Position numbers and translations under genes: made by a program
Shown: one piece after another, positions 1 to 10,932 of the stretch
Layout: each line of letters starts with the position of its first letter
Numbering within the stretch: position 1 is the first letter of the stretch
DNA from: Rallus limicola
Lineage: Eukaryota; Chordata; Aves; Gruiformes; Rallidae
Direction: 5' to 3'
Assembly: GCA_022605955.1 (NCBI GenBank)
Contig: JAKCOZ010000003.1
Span: forward strand, 10,983,331 to 11,047,330
Length of the DNA stretch: 64,000 nt
Notes under the pieces: model-generated
Told to the model about the DNA's origin: nothing
Seen by the model: only the letters and a program-made list of their open reading frames with translations
Databases searched by the model: none

Positions 1-599
1 AATGCAAAGGGGAGAAGTCTCAGAGACACCGGTTCCTTTAAGATGTGTAAAATCATGTGGCTGAGCAGAAGAGGGAGGCACAGCCAATGATCCACTCTTT
101 CCCACCTCTTCTTCCAAAGGAAAAGGTTAACCCCCCTTTTTTATTTGTCAAATGGAAAGTCCTTCTGAAATGTGCTGGAAACCAGGCTTCCCTTTTTCTG
201 CTGCTCAAATAACTACTTTTATTTTTCAGTTCCATTCCAGACAAGTGAGAAACATACCAAGACCAATTTTTAAAATTCACCTCTAAGTGTGCAGCTGAGT
301 TAAACCATGTTAAGCTGAAATCAGCTGCAGTACATGCATGCTCACTGTTAAGACTAGGGGTAACTGCTTTGAGAGGGTAGACCCATTGGGTCAGGTTCAG
401 TTGTAGAGAGGTGCTTCCAGTCTGAATCCTTTTTAGCCTTTCTCAACAGCACTAATGTTTTCTTCATCTCTGCAGGATGTAATGACTGGACAACATGAAA
501 GGAAATGGAAAGCCTGGAAATCTCATTTCTTACTGATTTAAGCCATAAGCTGAGAGACACTTGGAGCAAAAATGTATGCTTGAGCACAAGGAGGGCAGT
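1..599. other. unique non-coding sequence, left edge
   Basis: Ordinary single-copy-looking DNA with no recognisable repeat, RNA gene or coding exon. Reading frames are short and translate to low-information peptides. It could be the upstream part of the 3' untranslated region proposed for 600-1060, but nothing inside it proves transcription. Confidence 0.5.
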
Positions 600-905
600 T
601 TTAACACATCATGTATTTATTTATTTATTCAATAGCATGTATTGTTCCTTTTTGTACTTTCCCCCTTCTCTTTCATTGTAAAGCTTAGGTCATATATTCC
701 TGTGTTGTTTGTATTCTCCTTTGTTTTTAGGCTTCTGTTTTGCCCTGATGAATTCTTGTACCTTTATTTTGAGGTTTTGGGGAAAAAAGGAAAAAAGAAA
801 AGAAAAAAAAACCCTCAACAAATCCCCTTGTAACAATATGATGTCACTCTGCCTTACTCTACTTCCAGTACAGTGGCAAATGCATGCCTGCAGCAAGCTT
901 TCTCC

Positions 906-911
906 AATAAA
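906..911 (+). promoter_or_regulatory. AATAAA, possible upstream poly(A) signal
   Basis: A canonical hexamer inside the candidate 3' UTR. The sequence just downstream is T/G-containing but not strongly GT-rich. It may be an alternative, weaker site. Confidence 0.2.
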
Positions 912-1017
912 TTATGTACTAGAATAAGTTGTAATTTGCATTGTTTGCTGGAACAACTTCCTGTGACTTTGTCATTCTGTGTCAACACTGTATTGATATT
1001 TGGTCATACTGAGTCTA

Positions 1018-1023
1018 AATAAA
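1018..1023 (+). promoter_or_regulatory. AATAAA, possible main poly(A) signal
   Basis: A canonical hexamer followed within 15-30 nt by GATGTGCTGTCAG, a plausible GU-rich downstream element. It would end the proposed transcript near 1035-1045. Confidence 0.25.
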
Positions 1024-1060
1024 CAACTTGCCACCTGATGTGCTGTCAGCAAGCTTACCT

Positions 1061-2181
1061 GACATCCTCTGACTGTCCTTTCCAGCCTGGAAAATGCTTC
1101 TTGTTAATACACAACACTTTTTCTGCCTGGGGTGAAGAAATGGAGTTGACTTCCCATTTATATATGCTGATTGCCTCTCCAATCAGCTGTCAGATATATT
1201 GCAATATCATGATATCATGGTACACAGACTGTGTAGCTGTTATTTGGCTGATTTATTAGTATTTGCTGATAAAAGTTTGCAAAATGTAACAAATTATTCA
1301 GCAATATGCATAACAACATATCACTTTGAACATGAGCAGAAAAAAAACTCCTTATGGAAAACTTTTTAAAGCAAAAATGTTCCTTAAAAGGAAATTTACT
1401 CATATATTGCATTTTGTTATTTCAGTGTATTTTTTTTCTTTCACCTAAGACCCAGGAAATAACTCATCAGACTGTAAAAAAAACCCAGAAAACCCTAATG
1501 GATAAGATCTTTGCTTAACACTTAAATATCAGGCTTTCTCTAATCAAGGTATCTGTATTAGAAGTAGTAAAAAAGTGTCAAATGTGTCTCTTACTATCAT
1601 ATGACCAATAAATGCAATTATTTTTATTTTGCTGTACTAGAGCAACTTTTCTAGAGAAGGGATCATGTTAGATGGAAGATGGCAAAATTCCAGGCAAATT
1701 TTAAGTAAATTGTTGGGTAATAGAACAATATTAATCTAAGCAGTTAATTGGCTCACAACTTACCCATTGGCTAAATCTGTTTTTAAAGTTAAGTGGGTGC
1801 CTAACACTTGTATCTGATAGTTATATGGAAGTTAGACATGTTTGGGGTTTTGCAAAATAAAACATACAACCATCCAGTGTTGGAATACCTTAAGTGAAGT
1901 TCACAGTTAAACAGTATTTAGTAATGCCACTGAGACAGTATTTCTTATCCTAGAGTCATAGTTTATCAGACTCAACCCCCAAATCCTCACAATAAATATA
2001 AATTATCTCTCATCTATTCAAATTAATATGGCACATAGTTTTCATTCATTTATGAAACATGATCAGACTATTAAAATCTGAAGCTTAATTCACATATGCC
2101 TTAAGAATCAAATGATGCCTTAAGAGAAATAGGTGGTGTAAAGAGCTTAAAGCAGGCTTCTGTCCTCATAAATACAGTTTA
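1061..2181. other. AT-rich unique DNA, nothing recognised
   Basis: Contains A- and T-runs and scattered AATAAA hexamers (for example near 1607), but no repeat family, RNA gene or coding exon that I can support. Confidence 0.6.
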
Positions 2182-2610
2182 AATCGTAGAATCACAGAAT
2201 CGTAGGGGTTGGAAGGGACCTCGAGAGATCATCGGGTCCAACCCCCCTGCCAAAGCAGCTCCCCAGCTCATATTGCACAGACAGGCGTCCAGACGGGTCT
2301 TGAATATCTCCAGAGAAGGAGACTCCACCACCTCCCTGGGCAGCCTGTCCCAGGGCTCTGTCACCCTCACTGGGGAGAAGTTCTTCCACATGTTGGTGCA
2401 GAACTTCCTGTGCTCCAACTTGAACCCATTGCCCCTTGTCCTGTCTCCACAGACCACTGAAAAGGGGCTGGCCAATTCCCCCTGCATCCCATGCTTAAGA
2501 TATTTATAACCATTAATAAGGTCCCCCCTTAGTCTTCTTTTCTCTAGGCTGAACAGTCGCAGCTCACTCAGCCTTTCCTCATAGGGGAGATGCTTCAGGC
2601 CCTTAATCAT
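2179..2610 (-). pseudogene. CR1 ORF2 C-terminal remnant, 143 codons
   Basis: Open frame lying inside the CR1 copy. It corresponds to the extreme C-terminus of the CR1 ORF2 polyprotein, downstream of the reverse transcriptase domain. Motifs seen are [20 protein letters not shown] near residues 8-27 and [18 protein letters not shown] near residues 87-104, both hallmarks of this tail. There is no endonuclease (APE-type) or RT active site (xADD) in the window. The frame reads through the 3' UTR block up to the octamer tail, so its last 20-30 residues are not native. It has no own promoter and is not a functional gene. Confidence 0.9.
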
Positions 2611-2727
2611 CTTTGTAGCCCTCCTCTGGACTCTCTCCAGGAGATCCCTGTCCTTTTTATACCAGGGAGCCCAGAACTGGACACAATACTCCAGGTGGGG
2701 CCTGACCAGGGCAGAGTAGAGGGGGAG
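2182..2727 (-). mobile_element. CR1 LINE, 5'-truncated copy (3' 0.55 kb)
   Basis: Non-LTR retrotransposon fragment on the - strand. Its 3' tail is at the low-coordinate end as three octamer units (2182-2205). Next comes the conserved CR1 3' UTR block (GGTTGGAAGGGACCTCGAGA on the + strand). Then comes a - strand open frame of 143 codons (2610 down to 2179) with the CR1 ORF2 C-terminal signature LPYEERL...[13 protein letters not shown] and, further on, WDRLPREVV. Full-length CR1 is about 4.5 kb with endonuclease and reverse-transcriptase domains. Both are missing here, so the copy is dead on arrival. The 5' break is near 2727, inside the segment encoding the end of ORF2. The long surviving frame and its close match to the copy at 39599 suggest a fairly young insertion. 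No target-site duplication is obvious, as is usual for CR1. Confidence 0.96.
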
Positions 2728-3477
2728 TAAATGCCATAGTAAAGACCCATGGTGAAGAGGCTTCGGGCTACTTCTTTATATAATACATAATTTGATTTCA
2801 TGCATGTATAATGGAGATAGAGATACCATTCTTAATAACAGACTAGATTTGTGTGGGCAAAGAGCAAAAATCTTACATGAAGTTCCTACCACAGTCCATC
2901 AAGTGCTTGTAGAAGGGAAAGCTGATGTAAAGAAGAACCACTTTCTTTTTGCCCTTGAACTGTAGATATCTAATATTCAAGAAAAAGTTATTACAAGAGG
3001 AATAATTAGCAAAATTATTAACAATCTACTTTTCTAAATCTTAATAATTTCTTTAAGTTGGAAATATTTTGGTCCAAAGAATGTGCAATGTTCAAAGTAC
3101 AAAACAGAGTTGCCTTAAGTTTTATACCACAAAAGAAGAAATTTCAAAAAAATGTTTCACCTTCACAATCTTTTGGGCTCTGAGCTCAAACACTACATTT
3201 GCTAAGTATCCATCAGTAACATTAATTTTTTAATGCTGTATTACTGAAAGTAATCAGCACTATTTGTGAGTTCCTTTGATTTGATGTCACATGCAGTAGA
3301 TGAGAATTCTACTTCAGAAGATTAATAATTCCTTCATTGACCTATTGTGCAGAATAAATTGCACACATATGCCTTACATTACTTTTGTTCCAGCCCAGTC
3401 ACTGCAAAAATAATTATTTTTATGAAATCTCTGAAATCATGAACACCTACTAGATTCAGATTAGATGTGTTGGGTTG

Positions 3478-3492
3478 TTTTTTTTTTTTTTT
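3478..3492 (+). repeat. poly(T) tract
   Basis: An uninterrupted run of 15 T. There is no 3' end of a retroposon next to it that I recognise. Confidence 0.9.
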
Positions 3493-3891
3493 CTGAAATA
3501 TTTGGTGCTTGTCAATGAAGCTCACTGGGTTCAGGCAGGGTCAGAGGGAAGATGAACACCAGTGAATTCAATCAGGCTATGTCCTGAGGAGTGACAGGGA
3601 TGGGGATTCTGCCTCTCAATCTCTCCTTCTGGCAACTTTCAGTAAGAAACATATCCTGTCATAACAAAACCAAGCTGATGAGTCATGACTGTTGTAGACG
3701 TTTTGCCCTGCTTAGCCACAACTCAGCAAATCCCAACCAAAGGCAATTTATAGCAAAATGCTGTTAGCCTGCATAAGAACAACAAGAACAAATGAGCGGC
3801 TTGGACATGTGCCCAGCTCTGCATTGTGCTCACATTAGGGCAGAGGCAACCTACTTAGTCATCTCTACATGCTTCCAACCTTGGCTGGTGA

Positions 3892-3907
3892 ATTTGCACA
3901 TGCAAAT
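3892..3907. promoter_or_regulatory. inverted pair of POU octamer-like sites
   Basis: The 16-mer ATTTGCACATGCAAAT consists of a reverse octamer with one mismatch abutting a perfect forward octamer ATGCAAAT. POU-domain factors can dimerise on palindromic octamers. The occurrence may be chance, as there is no other local support. Confidence 0.2.
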
Positions 3908-4095
3908 ATTATGGCTGATATGAAACCTCTGAAAGCTTTGCTTTGGAGTGTTTTAAAAATCTGGGATAACACTGTAATAAAATTCATTCAAATGATATTT
4001 TCCTGAGAAGTCATAAGACAAATGCTCGTGTTCCTTTTCACCTCAAAAATAGTTCTCAGCATTTGATGAGAGATGTAAAGGAACAAACACACATG

Positions 4096-4150
4096 CATGG
4101 TTTTTTGTGAGGTTTTTTTGGTGGTTTTGTTGGGGTTTTTTTTAGTTTGA
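4096..4150 (+). repeat. T/G-rich low-complexity run
   Basis: About 55 nt made almost wholly of T and G (T-runs separated by G, GG or GGGG). It is low-complexity sequence without a strict period. Confidence 0.7.
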
Positions 4151-4783
4151 TGGGTTTACTTGGGTAGACTACAAAATTCTGTGGCTCCCAGTTAGGAAAA
4201 AGGATCACATCTGTGTCTGATTGATTATCAGTAATTAATTAGGAAAGAAGAAACTCAGTCCACTTTAAATGAGCCATGCTATGTCATATAGCACATAAGA
4301 TGATAAATACTTTATAAATTGCAAATGATACAGATGAAGGACCAAAACAAAGGAAGAATCTTGTATGAATTTTTAAGAGGAAACCAAATGGCTGTAGGGG
4401 TCCAAAGTAGGGGAGAAGGGACAGCTGAGCCCAAATAAGGCCTTAATGTAACTTGCTTATATTACAGAACAAGCATAACAAACAGATTTAGAAGTATCTG
4501 TGATGAAGGACTAACACACTAATGTGCCATTGGCCCACCTAACTATAACGTCTTACTGTATTTTAAAGACCACAGTGAAATTGCTGACATGCATTGTCAT
4601 GAGAAGATGACTGTTCTTCTCATTTAACATGATGTGTAGAACTTAGGAGAAAAAGTGCAATAATGTCATGGTTAAGATGCCTAGAGCAATAATGAAAACA
4701 GTGGTCGCCTCTGAGCCAGTTTCAGTGGATGGACTTCCCTGGGGAATTGCTGCAGGATGAAGACACAGTAATAGGAGGATGCT

Positions 4784-5335
4784 GTGACTGGTCGTTTTTG
4801 GATTGACTCAACAAGTGATTCAGTGATGATGAATCTATCCAGAAAATGGAGGAAATTAAGCTGCAGGTCATTGTATCCTAAGGAGCTAAACAGACAACCC
4901 AAGGATGACAAGGGTGGTGTCAGCGGAAGAGGGCTAACACTGATGACACTGGGTCATGAGAACCAGATGTTGTGGCTGCTGTCCTCTTTTCTAGATCACC
5001 CTGACCACATGCAGCACCCTGAGGCCCAGTGCCATCAATGTGGGTGCTCAGGGACAAAAGTGGGTTCTTGCAGACCTTGTAGCACCTGCAGAATTCAGGG
5101 ATGTGGAAAGACCCATCATAAATATAGCAGTGTACTGCTAATTCTTGTAACTTGAAATTATTCTTGTAGCTTGTTGTAACTATCTGCTGCCATCACCACG
5201 GTCATCTCATAATTATCCTACAGTTGAATACTGCTAAAGCAAAACTGTAACCACTATTGTTGTGCTCGCATTGTTATAGATTGCAGTTGTATAAACTGTC
5301 ACACTGCACGTGCTATTAAACTTCATTACATAAAC
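4784..5335 (+). other. possible degraded retroposon or LTR-like segment
   Basis: This stretch has higher GC in its first half than its surroundings and a 123-codon frame (4784-5155) rich in Cys and His near its end. It then passes into AT-rich sequence ending with ATTAAA (near 5314) and a TGTAGTCACA-type end around 5340. The order GC-rich body, poly(A)-like signal, then a terminal CA resembles an old LTR or a retroposed 3' UTR. I cannot name a family. The Cys/His spacing does not fit the retroviral CCHC knuckle, so the frame is probably not coding. Confidence 0.15.
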
Positions 5336-7532
5336 CTGATGTAGTCACAATCTTCTTTCTTGATGTTAATACCTCTTCATGCTTCTGCATCCCTGCCACC
5401 AGAGCTCCTCTTGCTACCCCTACAAGACAGTTAATCTGTACAAGAAGTTGTGAAAAAATTTCTGCCTGTGACTCTTCCACCCACCCCCAGAGGCACCTGG
5501 AAATTATATCCCCTCCGCTGTGTCAGCACGCGCAGCAGCATTTCAATATGCCAGAGAGGACAGGCAGTTTGTAAACAAGGCCTGCCTTCTCAAAATGCTC
5601 CAGGTGGTCTAAAAAGATTGTATATGTGTGTATATATACATATGTATATATAAAATCACAAAGCAAAAAGGCTAAGGGAAGAAGCTGTGGTGTGAATACC
5701 AGGGATAGATCTATTGTTCTGTTTCACGGCATGTTAAATTTACCAATTCATTCTAAGTAAGTAAGGAAACTTGTTTTGATGGAGGAGTTGCAAATATTGA
5801 CATAAACATGATGCTTAAATACCTCTTCTCTGGACAAACGTGTTAGTTGTTGTAATATATAAAGAGAGCTTCTTGATGTGTGAAGATAATTTAAAAATTT
5901 GCAATATGGAAAATTTCCTCTGCGCTAGGTAGAAATGTTAAGAATCCTGGTAGCTTGACTAAATGACTCTTACTTTGGGACAGCTATTTGAGGGTTAATA
6001 TATTTGCCTTGTAGCATAGTACCAAGTAAGACTGAGAATTTTCTGAGCCAATGTGCAGTTCTGACTCCAGCAACAAAATTGTCTTTGCTGAGTTTTCCGC
6101 TTTGCTGACAGATATTTAAACCTGAGGACATCTGGATGAAACCATTTCCATTCTAATACTGACATAGATCAGAAGGGAAGGGATGACTAAAGCTAACCAC
6201 AGACTGTTTCTTAGAGTAATGCCAACATTCAAATTGTTCCACAATCAAATCTCTGAGACTTGGCACAAAATTTTGGCTCCATCTTCAACATGATAATGGA
6301 GTAGTGAGGTGCTGAAAATATGAGTAACCCCTCATTCTCTGCCTTTCATACAGAAGAGACAAATTGACATTTAGGATTGCTCTCATCTCCTCTTAAATGA
6401 TAAAAGAAGGCAGCAAAATTTCCTGACAGTTTTGGGTGCTTAAGCAAAGTTAATCTCATGGCAAACATGGAAAACCCATGACTTAGCAAGTGTTCTTTTG
6501 CACTTCTCCTGGATACATAAAACGTCCTATTAACCATTAAGTAGTCTCTCCAGTTTCTCAGAGAACACTGAAGAACTCTGTTAAGTTTCTCTGCATGCTT
6601 ATGGCTTTCACTCTTCTTCTAAATGATACAAAAATTAAGACAAAAATAATCATACACCAGATGCAGCTGTTGTAGAAATTCCTGTCTGAAGAATTATCAT
6701 GCAGAGATAATGAAAGCTGAAAATGAATACAAAGAAATAAAGGGTGTTATGTTTATTCCTGCCACATTAAAAAAGTTGATCAAACCACAAATATTTCAGG
6801 TATAATTATAGTTTCATCTTGCAAATATGTTTCTGTACTCAGAACTGACTTGTCCTTAATGTGAACACCAGCTCCCTTAAGAAAAGGCCCAGCTCCTCAC
6901 CCAAATCCATGCTGAGTTTGTTATAGTGAGGGCAAGGAGGCTTGGCATTACAGGCAGCCAAAGCAGAAGGTGGCTTCACCTCTCTGTGTCCGTCTTTCCT
7001 GGGATGTTCCAGTTGCCCAGCCAAGCAGTGCCAGGACACAACAATACCATGGCCATATCTGTTTCATCCCAGTAAACTATCAACCTCAGGGGTGCTTGGC
7101 AATGCCTGAGTAGCAAAAATGGATATACTCTAAAGAGAAGAAAGACAAAATATTTAAAAGGAGCAGGAAGGCCTTTTGGTTTGTAAAAAGGTTATTTTCA
7201 AACTGAAATGACTGAGGGTATACAAATTGGTGAGTTTCTTGAATATTGAAAATATACTCTTTAGAAAGCATTCATCACATCAACCACAATACATGACTGT
7301 GCATGTGTCTTATTCCAAGTATATTTAAATTTCTGTGATCTTTCCTTACAAAGCAGTTCACCACCATTTTATATAATAAATGAAAAGCATCAATAGTTGT
7401 ATTTTTCAGCTGTATTTGATTTAGTAATAGGATTCAACTTAGATTTTGTATCACGCTTATCCTGTAGATTCCTGTATTTCCAGTTCAGAGTAGATGTTCG
7501 GGCCACTTTGGAGTGAATGATACCAATGGCAT
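5336..7532. other. unique DNA, no gene recognised
   Basis: AT-rich single-copy-looking sequence. The only structure seen is a TA/TG microsatellite at 5619-5652. The short frames give no recognisable protein. Confidence 0.6.
5619..5652 (+). repeat. TA/TG dinucleotide microsatellite
   Basis: Alternating purine-pyrimidine run of TA and TG steps, about 34 nt and interrupted. Likely length-polymorphic. Confidence 0.85.
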
Positions 7533-7598
7533 GATCACAGAATCACACAGAATCACAGAATCACAGGGATTGGGAGGGGCCTCAAGAGATCATTGGGT
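7533..7598 (-). mobile_element. CR1 LINE, 66-bp 3' tail fragment
   Basis: Four to five octamer tail units (AATCACAG type, one interrupted by a 2-nt insertion) are followed by GGGATTGGGAGGGGCCTCAA and the CR1 3' UTR block up to ATCATTGGGT, then unique sequence. This is a severely 5'-truncated insertion on the - strand. It has no coding content. Confidence 0.9.
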
Positions 7599-10500
7599 AA
7601 GTAAAGCGGTTGACAGGAGCAGAGCCTTGTTTGGGAAGTTTGCTTCATATTCCTCCTAAGAGTACCTGATGGCCATGTCTACACACATCAGCATATATAC
7701 ACGCCTGTGTCAATGCATACCAACAAAAACAGTCAGCTATATGTGTGTGGGGCTTATCTTTGTATGCATGGGTTAAAAAAAATCGTGTCATGATCAGTTG
7801 GTTTGCAGTAGCAAGCATGGCATGTCCACAGCTATTTTCCTCCTCTAAACCACCAATTCTCAAGTAACAAAGACTGGCATAGTCTAGGGTATGAGCCAGG
7901 GATTTAAGTGGTTTTCTTTCCTTTTTTCTTTTTTGTTTTCTAGTGCTGGACCTTCTTGAAGAGGGCTAGAAACACTACTGGCGGCTGTACATGGTACAGA
8001 CGCGCCGCTCATGTTGTGGTTTGCTGTCAACTGAAAGCTCCACAGTCACCAATGTCCTCTGAGTTCTTCAGTCTGTGACATATTGCCTCCCCACCTTGCT
8101 GCCTGCCAGTATTTACTGGCTCTCGGGAGAACATCCTCCAGCAGGAAGAAAGATGAGTATTAGATTTTTCTGTTCTGAAGAACAATTACAGTGCTTCACC
8201 TTCACAACAAGTTCATGCACGTGCTCAGCTTGCTCTTGCTTAGGTTTGCTTACCTGGCTCTCTCATCACCAGGTGAATATCCAGTGCACAACACTCCTGC
8301 ATGTCTGCTGGAAAACAGGTACAAAGTGCAGTCTGTGTGTGTGCAAAGGGCCATGGCTTTGAGAATGCTAACCTCTCAAATCTGATCCAGTATGATGTTT
8401 AAAATAAAATTTCAAAAAAAGTTATCTATTTTTCAATGGCTTTAGGCCTGGGAAAGGGTGCTAAATTCTCCAAATGGAAGGTAAAGGGGAAGGTAGAAGT
8501 CAGAGGCAAACCTCCTGAACCAGGTGAGTGGTGGGCAGCATGGAGCTTGGCTCAGACTTCCGAGGCAGTCAGTCCTCTCTTTCTGATGTCAGTAATCGAC
8601 CTACATAAGATCTTATGGCTACAAAGCCACAAGTGTCCGTGACATCAGCACAGCTGCTGCATGCTGGGCTGAAAAATTCCTCTTATCAAGCCTGTGTTTA
8701 TAAGCCATCTGGATATGTGTCTGGCTTTTAAACTTATTTTGAACAGAACTTTCTTTGTACATTTTGCTAGGTGCCTCTGAGCTCGTGATTTCAATAGCAT
8801 GATGATTGCTATGTAAGTGAAGCTGATGACAGGAATTGAGTCTAGGACAGACATGTGGATCTGTTTAAAGAGGGAGAGCTTGGCAATACATGAAGGGGTG
8901 GAGACAGAGAGGAAAAAAGGAAGACTTAAGACTGTAAACTCTTCTTCTGTAAGCCCTTACACATTATACTGTATGGGCTATTTATTCCTCTTGGTGACTA
9001 GCTGAAGACACCCCCCATGGCCACTGCACCATTCATATCAGCCCTGAAGCAGAGCCTAAGCTCCCTGGGGATTCCCACCCTTGCTGTAAGACTGCTGCGT
9101 TGGAATCATTGCTCTGTGAGCAGCAAAGCTAGTTCTTGCAGGCTTGAGTAGCAAAGTTTGTGTGGGAAGCAGGGGCTGCAGGGGTGGCTTCTGCAAGGAG
9201 CAGCAGGGGGGTGGTGTTTATTCTGTGCTGAACTCTTTTTGCCTGTGATGCTGATTATGGGGTGATCTCTCCCTGTCCTTACCTTGACTCCTAAGCCCCT
9301 CAATATATATTTTCTCCCCTGTCCAGCTGGAAAGGCAAGTGATAGAGTGGCTTTGGTGGGTGTCTGGCCTCCAGCCAGGGTCAGGATGGGATATCCCTGG
9401 TTCTGCTGGGAGCCCCTCTTCCTGTCTGGGCAGAGGACAGTGCATGGCTAAGAGGCACCTAGTGTACACCTGCAAGTGATGGTTGGCATCTGCAGTCCCC
9501 TCTGCATCATCATCCTCAGTCTCTCTCCACTGCTTGTGTGAAACACTTCTTGCTGCATTAGCTCAGATTTAGTCAACAGGTTATTAAGAAATGCTAAAGG
9601 AGAGTAATTAATAGAGTTATTATTAAGCAGGGTGGCTTTGGCTCTGTTCCCTGGGGAAAACTAAGCTATATATACCAGTATTGTGAAGCTATACTGTGAA
9701 GTGAAGATGGGGAGGGAAAGAGGTCAGAGAGTTGCAGTGTCCCTGTAAGCCCCCCCAGCACTGCATATGTATGGCCTTCTGTGACCAAGGCCTGGCTGCA
9801 ATTCTCTATCTCCATTGCCGTTTTGACCACGTCACATTTTAGGCACGTTTCCTTCCAGTAGCATTTGGGTTAATCTTTCCCTGGTTAAAACATCATTGAG
9901 CATCTTCCACTTGTCATCACTGAGTTCCTGTATTGCATTGCTTCACACATATATCCTTGAGTAAAAAGATGCTATGTCTGATTATGACCACTTGAGCTGA
10001 TAGTAGTCTGTAAAATATTTGTTTTCTAATGTGTTCTTTTCACCTGCTTAAATCCAAGGTTACATGAAGACAGGTCTACATGAGAGAGACAAGACAACCA
10101 TAGACTACAAGCCAGTTTCATTCTCAAAAATCAAGTCTTGTCCTGTCTGTCTCACATCTCTTTCTCTATGACTGGCTGTCGGCTGAAGTTCAACAAGATT
10201 TTCAGCCATCCATCTGTCTTGACAGGCTTTCCCCACTTTCCTTTCTTCACACTTACCTGCCACCCAGACTCTCAGTCTGTAATATTGAATTGACATCCTC
10301 AGTGTCAGTTTTTATAAATCTTGGCACGTGTGCTGTGCAATGGTTTCTCTTTCTCAAGGATATGGCCATTCCAAATCACACATTTCATTACTCCAGCTCT
10401 CCTTCATCACAACATTATCATCCCTGACTTGGTCAAGCCATGACTTAGACCAACCCTTTCCATTCCTTTTGTTGCTGCAAAAGATTACTTTCTTACCCAC

Positions 10501-10852
10501 ATAGATAACCTCACTCTCTGTACCATGATACTGATCCCCTCTTCTCCTTTCTCATCAAATATAGGTGACTTCTTGTCACTGCCAAGGTTCTTCCTGTTGC
10601 AATATCTACTTTTTCTCTTTCTTTTTGTACTGATAACGTGATTGATACTGATGAATAGTTCACAGTGCCAAAGTTGCTCCATTTCATTTTCAGGTGAACA
10701 TCTTCAGACTTTCTCTTATTGCCCTTTACACTCAAAGACCAGCAAACCACATCAGTGAGATATGCGATCACCTGTCTGGTAGCATGATAGCTGCCTCTGT
10801 GTAGTTGCCTTGCTGTGCTTTATCAGCTGTCACAGTGTCTGTCATTTCATTC
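7599..10852. other. unique DNA, no gene recognised
   Basis: Mixed-complexity sequence with a somewhat more GC-rich patch at about 9010-9480. I see no splice-flanked exon, repeat family or RNA gene. Confidence 0.55.
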
Positions 10853-10932
10853 CATGTTTGCACAGAGTACAGCACAATTAAGCTCTCTTGGACATGTTTG
10901 CACAGAGTACAGCACAATTAAGCTCTCTTGGA
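10853..10932 (+). repeat. perfect 40-bp tandem duplication
   Basis: Two adjacent copies (10853-10892 and 10893-10932), each beginning CATGTTTGCACAG and ending CTCTCTTGGA, are identical over all 40 positions. Identity implies a recent duplication, or an assembly artefact. Confidence 0.95.

Larger units (their letters stand above)
600..1060 (+). other. candidate 3' UTR end with AU-rich element and two poly(A) signals
   Basis: Positions 614-630 carry overlapping ATTTA pentamers (TATTTATTTATTTATTC), the pattern of a class II AU-rich instability element. U-rich sequence follows. Two canonical AATAAA hexamers lie at 906-911 and 1018-1023, and the second is followed about 15 nt later by a GT-rich stretch (near 1037-1050), the usual cleavage-site arrangement. 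There is no long open frame. I infer that this may be the terminal part of a + strand transcript whose coding exons lie left of the window. I do not recognise the gene. AATAAA and ATTTA also arise by chance in AT-rich DNA, so the call is weak. Confidence 0.27.
2728..4783. other. unique AT-rich DNA with poly-T and GT-rich runs
   Basis: No coding exon or repeat family recognised. It contains a T15 run at 3478-3492, a T/G-rich low-complexity run at about 4096-4150 and an abutting inverted pair of octamer-like motifs at 3892-3907 (listed separately). Confidence 0.6.

Noticed and set aside
2209..2509. + strand frames over the first CR1
   Set aside because: These are antisense shadows of the CR1 ORF2 tail and 3' UTR. 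The same shadow recurs at 39625-39918.
4784..5155. Cys/His-rich frame as a retroviral nucleocapsid zinc knuckle
   Set aside because: The spacing does not fit CX2CX4HX4C, and no gag or pol context is present.
8965..8998. Resemblance to a miR-135-type mature sequence (TATGGGCTATTTATTCCTC)
   Set aside because: The seed and the 3' half differ, and the flanking sequence does not form the complementary hairpin arm.
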